Shown piece by piece: positions 8,427-17,316 of a DNA stretch of 33,425 nucleotides. The notes beneath the pieces were generated by a model, which was given only the letters and a program-made list of their open reading frames with translations, had not been told where the DNA came from and ran no database searches. The stretch is from assembly GCA_964213355.1 (NCBI GenBank), contig CAXOVY010000012.1:1-33425 (forward strand), in the 5' to 3' direction. Position numbers and translations under genes: made by a program. Position 1 is the first letter of the stretch. The number at the start of each line of letters is the position of its first letter. This DNA comes from JBAXAM01 sp964213355 (lineage in GTDB: Bacteria > Pseudomonadota > Gammaproteobacteria > UBA9339).

Positions 8427-10166
8427 TTATGTGTTGCTGGCGGCGGTAATTGTGAGGGCGCGTCCATCAAGCCAAGGTATTTTTATTTTTTCAAATCTTT
8501 TCATTGCTGATAATAATTCAGGTAAATTTCTTTTCTTTTTCATAAAAACTAACGCATTACCATTCTTGATTTCTATACTGCCGTTGTTATTAATAAATTT
8601 CTCATACAGTGTCTGAGGAGTGTTATGCTCATATCCAGTTAGGTCATTGGCCAAAACACGATATAGATTATAAGCGAGAATTGACATCGTTAAATCAAAA
8701 TCAACTTTAATTACCATCGAAGATGATACTTTATTCAAATGAAAAAAATGTGTTTGTTCAGAAATGCTTTTTTCTACCAACCATCTCCTTGCGTATTTTC
8801 TCAATACTTGTTCTACTCCTAATTTAAAATCATTGGTAATAATTAATGCTGGTTTTATCTTTCCATGTCCAGTTATTGCAATTTGCCTGATATTTTTGTT
8901 GTACCCTTTTAATAAAATGGTTTGGTCTGCAACATTTAATTCTCTGGTTTTGTTACCAGAGGATTGAACTCGTACTTTTTTCCATAAATCTGCTGGAAGC
9001 TGATTTAACTCATCGACAATATTTTTTCCTCTTCTTCTAATGGTGATAAATTTAGTTTTGTTGTCGTCTAGTTTGCTCAGATTCTCATAGGTAGTGAATT
9101 TACTATCGAATACAAGATAATTGATGTTCTGTTTTCCTGATTCTTTATAAAAATCTAAAAATTCTACAACTACATCAGATTCATTATCGTGCCTAACCGT
9201 TGTATCTCCATATGTGATGATACCAGTATCAGGGTCTTGTGCTATAGCAGCTAAAATGCTGGATAATGCTTTATGTCTCGTGCCAGACCAGTTATTTTCT
9301 AAGTGAGAATCGTCTCCCCAATAGGGAACCGCTACAAAATCTAAATTCGCTGTATCCGCCAAAAGCCCTGTCTTTTGCCATAATTGATATAACTCTTTTA
9401 AAAAAGATATATTCATCTTTCGCGTTATGCGATGAGAATAGGAAGAAAACCATGCGGTTTTTGGCAAAACATTTAATCCAGCAAAAAAACCACTACCTCT
9501 ATCCATGCACCATAAATCATCAGTAGTATATCTCCTCACGTTAGATAATTTCAGGGCAATGAAACTCAATATTGCGCTAATTTTTGGAATTGTTTTTGTT
9601 TCTGGAAATAATGAATTGGTAATAATTTTATCAAGCCCTAAATCAATAATATATGGAATGAAGCATAATATGCCAACATTCATTGTATTAAATATTTCAT
9701 CACTATCTCCGAGTAAAACTGCCGTTGGAGCTGGTAATTTAGCTTGAGATAAACTCTCAACTTTGGCGCTTTTACTCCTTCGTGGCAATCTGGCAAATCC
9801 TTCCTTGTTTATTAATTTGTAAATATAGGTCTCAGAAATGTTTTGTTTTTGCGTGTCCAAAATGGTCTTTATATCTGGCACTGAAAGATATTTTTTCCTC
9901 AGCGCAATGATAAGTTGATCTATATTATTTCCGTATTCTTTTGCCGGTCGACCAATGGTTGATGGTGCAAAAAATCGCTCTTCAAGCTGTTTTGTGTCGA
10001 GTTGTTTGATGGCGCTGGCAAAGCAGTATATGGAATTTTCCGTATAACCAAATCGTTTTGCTATTTCACGCGCTGATAGCTTTTCATAAAAATAGGCGCG
10101 CAGCGCTTCATACTGTTTGTGCAAAGGATAATTGGGATTATCAAAAAAATTATAAGTGGTATCCAT
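8427..10166 (-). CDS. DDE transposase of the outer insertion sequence, 579 aa
   Basis: N-terminal helix-turn-helix region (about residues 17-55: QYEALRAYFYEKLSAREIAKRFGYTENSIY), then a second HTH-like stretch (RKKYLSVPDIKTILDTQKQNISETYIYKLI). The large catalytic domain has candidate acidic residues in FVAVPYWGDDSH, in NYLVFDSKFTTYENL, and in the Y-R-W-E signature YARRWLVEKSISEQTHFFHLNKVSS. The latter is typical of IS4-clade RNase H-fold transposases. The exact family is not certain from reading alone. The gene is full length between the element's inverted repeats, with its stop 4 bases from the nested IS. It begins close to an internal copy of the terminal repeat at 10177. Confidence 0.8.
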   Translation of the reverse strand: MDTTYNFFDNPNYPLHKQYEALRAYFYEKLSAREIAKRFGYTENSIYCFASAIKQLDTKQLEERFFAPSTIGRPAKEYGNNIDQLIIALRKKYLSVPDIKTILDTQKQNISETYIYKLINKEGFARLPRRSKSAKVESLSQAKLPAPTAVLLGDSDEIFNTMNVGILCFIPYIIDLGLDKIITNSLFPETKTIPKISAILSFIALKLSNVRRYTTDDLWCMDRGSGFFAGLNVLPKTAWFSSYSHRITRKMNISFLKELYQLWQKTGLLADTANLDFVAVPYWGDDSHLENNWSGTRHKALSSILAAIAQDPDTGIITYGDTTVRHDNESDVVVEFLDFYKESGKQNINYLVFDSKFTTYENLSKLDDNKTKFITIRRRGKNIVDELNQLPADLWKKVRVQSSGNKTRELNVADQTILLKGYNKNIRQIAITGHGKIKPALIITNDFKLGVEQVLRKYARRWLVEKSISEQTHFFHLNKVSSSMVIKVDFDLTMSILAYNLYRVLANDLTGYEHNTPQTLYEKFINNNGSIEIKNGNALVFMKKKRNLPELLSAMKRFEKIKIPWLDGRALTITAASNT

Positions 10167-10176
10167 AGTTATAAAC

Positions 10177-10200
10177 CTATATTAATTTCGACCGTGAAAC
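10177..10200. repeat. Internal degenerate copy of the IS terminal repeat, followed by non-coding IS arm
   Basis: CTATATTAATTTCGACCGTGAAAC resembles the right terminal repeat (CTATACTAATTTACAGCGTGAAGATC at 10437-10462) and lies 11 bases upstream of the transposase start. The 236 bases between (10201-10436) contain no gene. They hold a small hairpin, GCCAT/ATGGC, around 10265-10285. The doubling suggests a subterminal transposase-binding site, or an older IS end now extended. Confidence 0.5.
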
Positions 10201-10463
10201 GATAGTATTATACTGGTTAAAATATGAACATGTCAAGCGCGTTATGCGTAAATCCTTTTATTTAAGCCATCGTTTACGGCTATGGCAAGTATAGTGAATG
10301 ATTTTGAAAATGGCATGATGATAATAAATAGGATTTATTAATAGAGGTTTTTTGCTGGTAGAAAAATCCTGGTGACGATAACATGTTGATTCATATAAAC
10401 TTTATTACGTTGCGTTTAGGCAGAAGCGGTATTGTTCTATACTAATTTACAGCGTGAAGATCC

Positions 10464-10685
10464 GTGATAAACGAAGTTTATGTTTATTTTGAAGGAGCGA
10501 TGGATTTCAAAATAAACGGTCAACCATTGAATCAAAACGAAACCTATACTATTGCAAAAAGCTTCAAGATCGGCAGGGTGTTATTGAGCGGTCAGTGGAA
10601 CTATGGTCAAACGATAAAAATAACATATAGCGCAGCAGAAGACTTAAAAATCTATGGCGTAGTTGCGCTGGTGAAAAGAGGATAA
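10464..10685 (+). pseudogene. Nozzle protein (gp12-like), C-terminal fragment
   Basis: The 73-residue frame (VINEVYVYFEGAMDFKINGQPL, then an LLSGQWNYGQTIKITYSAAEDLKIYGVVALVKR tail) is beta-rich and looks like the C-terminal end of gp12-family nozzle proteins. It directly follows the right end of the insertion. Joined through the flanking imperfect repeat, the left part (...LLFHKQVIN) and right part (VINEVYVYF...) are in the same frame, giving a protein of about 640 aa. With a 4-bp GATC duplication the join would be one base out of frame: the left part would then stop at ...NTDP with a GTGA overlap, and this would be a separate small gene. Confidence 0.6.
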
Positions 10686-10707
10686 AAAAAAGGAAAGAGG
10701 AAAAGAT

Positions 10708-11565
10708 ATGGGAGCAGTAGCACTGCCAATAATGATTGGCTTAACGGCTATAGGAGTCGGAACAACTATTTATGGCGGCATCGAAACTAGAAATGCAAAC
10801 AGAAGGATGGAAGCTCGTAATCAGGAACAGGAAGCCGAATATCAAAGACAAGCAGAAGAGCAAAGGCGTCTTGCCGAAGAACAAGCCCGTATTGAAAAGC
10901 AGCAGCTCCTAAAAAAAGTAGGATTTCAGCGAGAAGAGCTTGGCATTAAAGAGGAGGTCCTTAAAGCTAGTCAAGAACTGGAGCAAAAACAAATAGCAGA
11001 AAAGATATCTAACCTGAGACAAACTTATGAAGATGTTTTTGCTGAATATAATGCAGCGCAGACCGTAAGAGGGCTTACCCAAACCTTCGCTCCAAAACAA
11101 ACTCGCCTGACTCATGATTACTTGAAAGATAATGAAGGGCTTGCACTGCTTAAAAGCTTTATGCAAAAGCAAGCAGAGCAAGAAACAAAGGCGATAAATA
11201 TTGCAAAAGAAGAATTAGATACTGTAGAAAAATTTGGAAAAGAAACCAATGAATTAAATTTAAAGGGGATTACCAATAAGGCAGAAGCTGAATTACAGAT
11301 GAGTCAGTTCAGAATAAAAAATATGCGAGAAGAAGTTGCCGATCTTAATAGAGCATCGATATTTAACGATATCGGATCGTTATTTAAAATGGGCAGAGAA
11401 TTTATATCGCCGTATGTAGAAAGCAGTATGTACAAAGGGTTTGCGCCGAAATTTAATTATGAAGGAAATGCGTATGGAGAGTTGATGAAAAATCTTACTT
11501 TCGGAAGCAGTGGAAAATTTGGTAATGCGTTTAAACACTTTGGTTTGAGTAGTGTTTTTGGTTAG
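10708..11565 (+). CDS. Internal virion / ejection protein, T7 gp14-like
   Basis: Placed first of three genes after the nozzle, as gp14 is in T7-like phages. The 285-aa product starts with a hydrophobic segment (residues 4-24: VALPIMIGLTAIGVGTTIYGG). A long Gln/Glu/Lys-rich coiled coil follows (about 30-120), then a further helical region and a Gly/Phe-rich tail ending in GLSSVFG. In T7, gp14 forms a pore in the outer membrane during DNA ejection; that role here rests on position and architecture. AGAGGA lies ahead of the ATG. The next gene starts 11 bases after the stop. Confidence 0.65.
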   Translation: MGAVALPIMIGLTAIGVGTTIYGGIETRNANRRMEARNQEQEAEYQRQAEEQRRLAEEQARIEKQQLLKKVGFQREELGIKEEVLKASQELEQKQIAEKISNLRQTYEDVFAEYNAAQTVRGLTQTFAPKQTRLTHDYLKDNEGLALLKSFMQKQAEQETKAINIAKEELDTVEKFGKETNELNLKGITNKAEAELQMSQFRIKNMREEVADLNRASIFNDIGSLFKMGREFISPYVESSMYKGFAPKFNYEGNAYGELMKNLTFGSSGKFGNAFKHFGLSSVFG

Positions 11566-11576
11566 AAGGTAAAAAA

Positions 11577-13640
11577 ATGGGACGAAGAACTGGTGAAGCG
11601 TTATCTAATTTAGGAGAAACAATACTTGGTGCTGCTTCGTCTATGTTAAATAGAGCAGAAGAAAAAAAGTCATCAATAACAAAGTATCTTGTTGGCGCGC
11701 AAATTCCGCAAGAAGTTGATCGAATATACCAAGCAGCATTAAAAAATCCTGATGCAAAAGCAGGATTAGAAGTATTTCAAAGTGATTTTATTGGTCTTGC
11801 CAAAGGGATCATGTCATCTGTTCCCGAGGGGGAGAGTCAGATTTATGCTGGCAGGCTACTAGCTCACAGCGCGCAGCAAGCAACTGGGCATCTTGAAACA
11901 CAGCTGCAAAGTCAAAACGAAAACATTGCAAAGTATCATATAGCTCAAGCCATAGATAAATACCAAGATATGGCCAATCAGGCTGCGCTTGATGGCGACA
12001 CAAACTCTGCCCTCGCCCATCAGGCAACAATAGCAAAGATAATGTTTGATGGAGTTAAAAAAGGGTTTATTACTCCGCCGTCGGCACACACTTTGCAAAA
12101 GCAGATAAAAGAATCTATTTCTAAAAACCATTATTTGGGACATGGGATAAGGCTTGCAGAAGCTGGTGATGCTAAAGGTCTTGAAGCGGGAGCTAGGGAT
12201 GTTTTAAATGATAAGGGACTTAGCCACGCGTCAAAGACTTCTTTGCTATCTTCGCTTACCAGTATGCAAAACGCCAATCAATTGCGACTTGGACTCAGAG
12301 CAGAATCTGCTATCGAATTAAAAAAAGAAATGGTTTTTCAGGCAGAAACTAATGGTAAATCCCCTACGGCTGAACAAGTAATTTTTATGCAATCTCTAAA
12401 ACCAAAACAAGCGATGGATATTAAACACGCGGTGACTGATGGTTTAGAAACATACAATGCCCTGCAAAAGCAAAGAGCGATGCCGCTTAGCAAAAAAGCT
12501 GAATATCTTGGGGAATTGGACGAGCAAATCACGCGCTCAAAAACCGCAAGAGAGAGGGGAATTTATACCAAAGCAAAAGAAGCAGTCAAAGAAGAAATAA
12601 ATACGCTTATAAATGATCCAATAGCTTATATTACCAAGCTTGGTGATATGAGTGGGATAGAACAAGAATTAAAGAACCATCAAAACAATCCAGCTTTTCA
12701 GCAATTGGATAGTGTGGGTAAAGAAGAATCGCTAAAGCAGAGAAAAGCTACGCTTATGCTCCAACTGCAAAAACAGCTCGGAGTTGAACCGAGATTACTC
12801 TCTAACGAAAAAGCACAGGCGATTGTTAGTGACCTGCAGGCATCTGGTTTAGTTAATGCAATTCCTCATTTGCAAAAGGAGTTGGATAAGTACGGCGGTT
12901 ATGCATCAATTGTTATTAAAGATTTAGAAAGAGCTAAATTACCAGTCGGATTGAAATATACCTTAAACGCTAGTCCTGAATATGCACCAACTATGATTAA
13001 GGCATTTGGCTCTGATCTAAAAGATTTAAAAGCAGCAGCAAAGATAGGCGATGGCGGATCAAACAAAGAAGCTGAAATAAAAACCGCAATACGTGAAGAA
13101 ATAAAGGATTATACCAACACCCTGCCCCATACAAAAGATAGGGTTCACGAAGAAGCAGAATTAGAACAAGCAATGTACATGGCGGTTCTGCAAGAATTAT
13201 CAGAAGGAAAAAAACTGAGTAAAGCCGTAAGCAACGCAGCCGATGGGATTTATGAACACAAATATGAAATAGATGACGGCATAAGAGTTCCTAAGTTTGT
13301 TTTTATTAACGAAAGAAACGATGGCAATAGTAAAATTAAAATTAATATCTCTGACGTAAAAACAGCAAAAGAAAAATTTAATCTGCAGCATTTCTTTAGT
13401 TTTCAAAACACAAATGATATCTATTTTGATGGGTGGGAAGAGCATAACAAAAAAAGTGAAAAGTATAACAAGCAGTTAGTTTATGATGGCAGATGGGTAA
13501 CATCATCTGATGACAGCGGGATTTTTTATATTACATCCAGTGGCAAGCCCGTATATAGAAAAAATGGGACGCCTTATGTTATTAAGTTTTTAGATATTGC
13601 GAAAGAAGCAAGAGAAGCAAAAAGAAGCAAAACACAATAA
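11577..13640 (+). CDS. Internal virion / ejection protein, T7 gp15-like
   Basis: A 687-aa, highly helical, Gln/Lys/Ala-rich protein without membrane segments, lying between the gp14-like and gp16-like genes. Its size is close to T7 gp15 (747 aa), which builds the tube crossing the periplasm. The sequence is dominated by long amphipathic helices. A beta-rich, Asp/Tyr-rich region occupies about residues 580-670 (ISDVKTAKEKF to GRWVTSSDDSGIFYITSSGKPVYRKNGTPY), before a basic tail. No enzymatic motif is seen. Assignment rests on order, length and composition. GAAGGT precedes the ATG. Confidence 0.6.
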   Translation: MGRRTGEALSNLGETILGAASSMLNRAEEKKSSITKYLVGAQIPQEVDRIYQAALKNPDAKAGLEVFQSDFIGLAKGIMSSVPEGESQIYAGRLLAHSAQQATGHLETQLQSQNENIAKYHIAQAIDKYQDMANQAALDGDTNSALAHQATIAKIMFDGVKKGFITPPSAHTLQKQIKESISKNHYLGHGIRLAEAGDAKGLEAGARDVLNDKGLSHASKTSLLSSLTSMQNANQLRLGLRAESAIELKKEMVFQAETNGKSPTAEQVIFMQSLKPKQAMDIKHAVTDGLETYNALQKQRAMPLSKKAEYLGELDEQITRSKTARERGIYTKAKEAVKEEINTLINDPIAYITKLGDMSGIEQELKNHQNNPAFQQLDSVGKEESLKQRKATLMLQLQKQLGVEPRLLSNEKAQAIVSDLQASGLVNAIPHLQKELDKYGGYASIVIKDLERAKLPVGLKYTLNASPEYAPTMIKAFGSDLKDLKAAAKIGDGGSNKEAEIKTAIREEIKDYTNTLPHTKDRVHEEAELEQAMYMAVLQELSEGKKLSKAVSNAADGIYEHKYEIDDGIRVPKFVFINERNDGNSKIKINISDVKTAKEKFNLQHFFSFQNTNDIYFDGWEEHNKKSEKYNKQLVYDGRWVTSSDDSGIFYITSSGKPVYRKNGTPYVIKFLDIAKEAREAKRSKTQ

Positions 13641-13680
13641 CCACCCTACTCTTTCGCTATTTTGTTTCGGTAAATAGAAT

Positions 13681-16600
13681 ATGGAATATAGAGAACAAGA
13701 AGACAATTACATAGACTCAGGCAGACTGCCAGCCCCCATATCACCAGCAGTTCATCTGGAGCCTTCAAATGCAACTGATGCAGCAGGCAGCGACGATAAA
13801 ACAATGTTGATCGATACCGCTTACACTGCTTATAAAGCATTTACAGAAGAATTTAGCGAAGGCTTCGGTACAGGATATAAGCTTGTAGCTGGTGGCTATC
13901 AGCATGCGAGTTCCCTCATTTCAAATCAACAATTTTTAACATCAGAGCAATACGAACAAAGCCCATATAAAATCGAAGGACAAGCATATCCAAAGGGCGT
14001 ATCTGAAAATATTGCAAAGATGCGCTATGAAGAGCATCAGGAAACTATGCGCAGAGATATGATTTTATCTAAATTATATGCGCAATATCCAAAAACCACT
14101 ATGACAGCGTCGTTTCTAGGTGGAATCGCAGGAGCTATATTAGACCCCGTTTTTGTTGCTGCGGTTGCATTATGCCCCGAAGTCGGAGTTGCCGCTAAGA
14201 CAAAACAAATTATTGGGTTGACTAAGTGGGGAGTTAGAGCCAAAAAGTGGAGCGTAATTGCAGCAAAAGATATTTCTATGGGGGTTAAAGTTGGCACAAT
14301 AGGCGGAGTAGAACACTACGCTAAGGATAAAGTTTATGGTGAAGATGTAGAAGCATCTGAGATTTTAACTAGCGGGCTTTATGGCGGTTTGTTTGGAATG
14401 GGAGTTACAGCGACAAGAGGATTGGTTAGCGGAATAAGCGGAATAAAAGGAGCTTTATCAAAATCAGCAGAAATAACAGAAACACCAGATAGCATTCATG
14501 GGCGTTTTATTTCTCCGGCAAGTGATTTCGCTATAAAGATAAAAGCTATTTCACAATTAGAAGAAGGCAAGCAAGTAGATATAACGCCGTATTTTAAAGC
14601 TGCAGCTTCTTGCGAAAAATACACCACCAAACCTTTAGAAGAAATACAGTCGCTTAAAAATGAGTTTGTTAAAAATGTTGACGGAGACTATGTTAAAAAT
14701 ACTGACAATATTGATAATCATGAAAGCCTTGAAGCTATTGCAGAAACACAAGTACCCTACCCTGCCTTTGAAGAATTTGTAGAGGTAGAAACAAAAACAC
14801 CTGACATACGCGCTGATCTCCAAGTAGAACATTTAAGAACAACTCAAACAACGCCAGAGCTACAAGAGATTATTAAATCGAGTAATCTTGGAACAAAAGG
14901 CTTTGCAGATACTTTGGAAAAACTAACAACTGCAGAAACTGTTGATGCAAAGATGCTTGGAAAGGTACAGGAATTACACCAAGAGCATCTGGAACAAACA
15001 GCAGAAACAGCTATTAGAGATTACGTAAAAAATAATAAAAAAATAAAGGCAACTCTTGATAATGGCTTGCAAGCTTATTTGGCTGGCATAACAGGCAGGG
15101 GTATAAAAGCTAGAGATTCGGTTGCTGGTTATGTTAAGGCTAGAAGAAACGATACCCTCCTCTCCTTTTGGGAAGGATTAAAAAAGAGGGGCGTAGCTGA
15201 TTATTTTGCATCTCAAAATCCGCTGCAGGAAATAGAAATAGCAAAGGCTCTTCGCGGTGAATTTACAAACGATAAATCTGCAGTCCAAGTAGCAGAAACT
15301 TTTAAGCCGCTACAGGAGCAGCTACGAACATCAATAAACCGGATTGGTGGGCAAGTTTCTACAAAGGAGGGGTATATAACCCATTTTTCTCATGATCCAA
15401 TAAAAGCATCATATACTCATGAAACCGCTGCTGAGAGACTGCAATACCGTATGTCTAATCCAATAACATCTACCTTTGGTAGTAAGGCACTAGACGACTT
15501 ATCTTTTGCAAGATGGAAAAATACTCACTTACCGCTGCTAGATCACGAAAAAACTTTTGGCGACATGAGCATGCAAGAACAAGATACTGCGCTACGCAAC
15601 ATGTTTAACAGAATAGTTGCAAGAGAGCGGTATAAAGACGTTGAGTTTGGTATAGCTGAAAAGTGGAGCAGATCGCAATTCTTTGTTTATAAAGATGCTG
15701 CGAGCTTCATAAAAGCCAATAGAATTTATGGTCATGGTAATATTTACGATGCAATGATTAATACACTTAAAGGCGAAAGCCAAACGATAGCGATAGCAGA
15801 AAAGCTGGGTTTAAATCCAAAGGCAACATTTGAAAATATACTGGAAAGGCTAAAAAGAACTGAAGGGATAACAGCAAAAAGCGTAAAGAAACTTGAAAAC
15901 CCTAGGCTTAGACCTAGGCCTAGAGATATTTTTAATAATCTGGTTGGTGCATCACCTTATGATGCTTCTTCGACAATAACCAATAATATACTTACATGGG
16001 AATATCTTACCAAAGCGGCTAATGTAACCATTGCATCTTTTAACGACATAGTGCATCAAACAGCCGTACAACAAAAACTATTCGGTAAATCTACTCTGGG
16101 AGCAGCATTCGATACGCTCAGAACCCAACCAAAAGAGTTTGTAAGGGTGCTTTCTGAATCAATCGGTAAAAAAGTAAACAGGAATGATTTAAGCGTTGCA
16201 GCAGAACTGGCAAGGGTAATGGCACATGATTTACACTCAAGGTATAACGATGCTCCAGTCAATAAGCTTGCGCGAATAATGAATGCTGCAAGCGGTATTA
16301 ATGCTTGGGACACAGCATCGATCCGAAACGCAGTGATGTGCAGCGCAAGAACATTGTTTTTAAATTCTAGGCTCCAGTTTGATAAATTGAATGTAGACTT
16401 AAAAAAGACGCTGTTGCAATACGGCATTGAAAGCAAGGATTGGGACTTAATCAGAAAAAATCCTTTCAAAGATAAAAACGGCAGGGGTTATATCACTGTT
16501 GATTCATCTGGCTATTCCAAAGAGTCTATTGCTAAGTATTTGGGCAAGGCAGTTGATAAGGTAGAACAAAAAGATATAGACGAAGTTAGGAAACAAGCAA

Positions 16601-17316
16601 GGTTTAAACTGTTAACCATGAATCAGGACGTAGTAGATTATTTTAGGCTTACTCCTGATGCTGTAGAACGTTCTCTGCCTCTTATGCGAGGTAAAGACTT
16701 TTTAACCAGAACTTTTATGCAGTTCAAGGGATATCCAATTGCATTAACCAGAAGAATATTAAGCCTCGTAATGGAAAATTCTATAGAGGGGTTTAGAGAA
16801 GATGGCTTTGTTGGTTTAGCAAAAGGAATTATGAAAGATGCGCCAGTAGCAGCCAGTTATGTTGGTGAGGGGCTTTTGCTAGGATATGCAACTAACAGCC
16901 TTTTAAGGCTCACGCAGGGCAAAACTCCTTTAGACACAGGAGATAGTACTACTTGGTTTAAAGCTGCGGCTTATAGTGGCTCTGGCGGGCTTTATTACAG
17001 CGCGCTTGAACATTTAATACAGCCGCATGGGACTTTGGACACTTTAGCCGGTCTTGCAGGATCAACATGGTCTGACATAAATAATGTTGGACAGATCATA
17101 ACAAAGGGCGTTAGCGGAAAACCAGCAGCTGCAAATTTATACAAACTAATATCCGGCAACCTGCCCTTGATTAATTTGCCATACACCAAAGAAGCTTTTA
17201 ATTATCTCATTGGTTGGCGCATATTTGAGACCATAGCCCCCAAAGCTTTTAGAAGAATGATAAAAAAAGAACAGGGGAACTGGATAATAAACCCCAAGGA
17301 GTATTTAGGATCATGA
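13681..17316 (+). CDS. Large internal virion protein, T7 gp16-like, 1211 aa
   Basis: Third and largest of the ejection genes, similar in length to T7 gp16 (1318 aa). There is a hydrophobic glycine-rich stretch at about residues 141-172 (MTASFLGGIAGAILDPVFVAAVALCPEVGVAA) and another near 229-257, possible membrane-inserting segments. The C-terminal part contains ERSLPLMRGKDFLTRTFMQFKGYPIALTRRIL (about 1000-1030), a pattern I associate with podovirus internal core proteins. No clear lytic transglycosylase motif is seen. A short repetitive CCTAGG-rich stretch at 15901-15924 encodes PRLRPRPRD. The stop codon overlaps the terminase ATG (ATGA at 17313-17316), so translation is coupled. Confidence 0.7.
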   Translation: MEYREQEDNYIDSGRLPAPISPAVHLEPSNATDAAGSDDKTMLIDTAYTAYKAFTEEFSEGFGTGYKLVAGGYQHASSLISNQQFLTSEQYEQSPYKIEGQAYPKGVSENIAKMRYEEHQETMRRDMILSKLYAQYPKTTMTASFLGGIAGAILDPVFVAAVALCPEVGVAAKTKQIIGLTKWGVRAKKWSVIAAKDISMGVKVGTIGGVEHYAKDKVYGEDVEASEILTSGLYGGLFGMGVTATRGLVSGISGIKGALSKSAEITETPDSIHGRFISPASDFAIKIKAISQLEEGKQVDITPYFKAAASCEKYTTKPLEEIQSLKNEFVKNVDGDYVKNTDNIDNHESLEAIAETQVPYPAFEEFVEVETKTPDIRADLQVEHLRTTQTTPELQEIIKSSNLGTKGFADTLEKLTTAETVDAKMLGKVQELHQEHLEQTAETAIRDYVKNNKKIKATLDNGLQAYLAGITGRGIKARDSVAGYVKARRNDTLLSFWEGLKKRGVADYFASQNPLQEIEIAKALRGEFTNDKSAVQVAETFKPLQEQLRTSINRIGGQVSTKEGYITHFSHDPIKASYTHETAAERLQYRMSNPITSTFGSKALDDLSFARWKNTHLPLLDHEKTFGDMSMQEQDTALRNMFNRIVARERYKDVEFGIAEKWSRSQFFVYKDAASFIKANRIYGHGNIYDAMINTLKGESQTIAIAEKLGLNPKATFENILERLKRTEGITAKSVKKLENPRLRPRPRDIFNNLVGASPYDASSTITNNILTWEYLTKAANVTIASFNDIVHQTAVQQKLFGKSTLGAAFDTLRTQPKEFVRVLSESIGKKVNRNDLSVAAELARVMAHDLHSRYNDAPVNKLARIMNAASGINAWDTASIRNAVMCSARTLFLNSRLQFDKLNVDLKKTLLQYGIESKDWDLIRKNPFKDKNGRGYITVDSSGYSKESIAKYLGKAVDKVEQKDIDEVRKQARFKLLTMNQDVVDYFRLTPDAVERSLPLMRGKDFLTRTFMQFKGYPIALTRRILSLVMENSIEGFREDGFVGLAKGIMKDAPVAASYVGEGLLLGYATNSLLRLTQGKTPLDTGDSTTWFKAAAYSGSGGLYYSALEHLIQPHGTLDTLAGLAGSTWSDINNVGQIITKGVSGKPAAANLYKLISGNLPLINLPYTKEAFNYLIGWRIFETIAPKAFRRMIKKEQGNWIINPKEYLGS

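Larger units (their letters stand above)
7298..10462. mobile_element. Insertion sequence with DDE transposase, carrying a nested IS5-type element
   Basis: Terminal inverted repeats are about 26 bp. The left end begins GATCTTCACG and continues to TAAATTAGTATAG (7298-7323); the right end mirrors it at 10437-10462, with a small internal mismatch. GATC at both ends may be the target duplication (then the element is 7302-10458). Alternatively GATC is part of the repeat and the duplication is the imperfect 12-mer GTAATAAACACA (7286-7297) / GTGATAAACGAA (10464-10475), which would suit an IS4-clade element. Without the nested element the IS is about 2.06 kb. It splits the nozzle gene. Confidence 0.75.

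Noticed and set aside
11577..13640. Tail fibre or tape-measure protein
   Set aside because: Tape-measure proteins belong to long-tailed phages; the gp14/15/16-like order after adaptor and nozzle favours an ejection protein.
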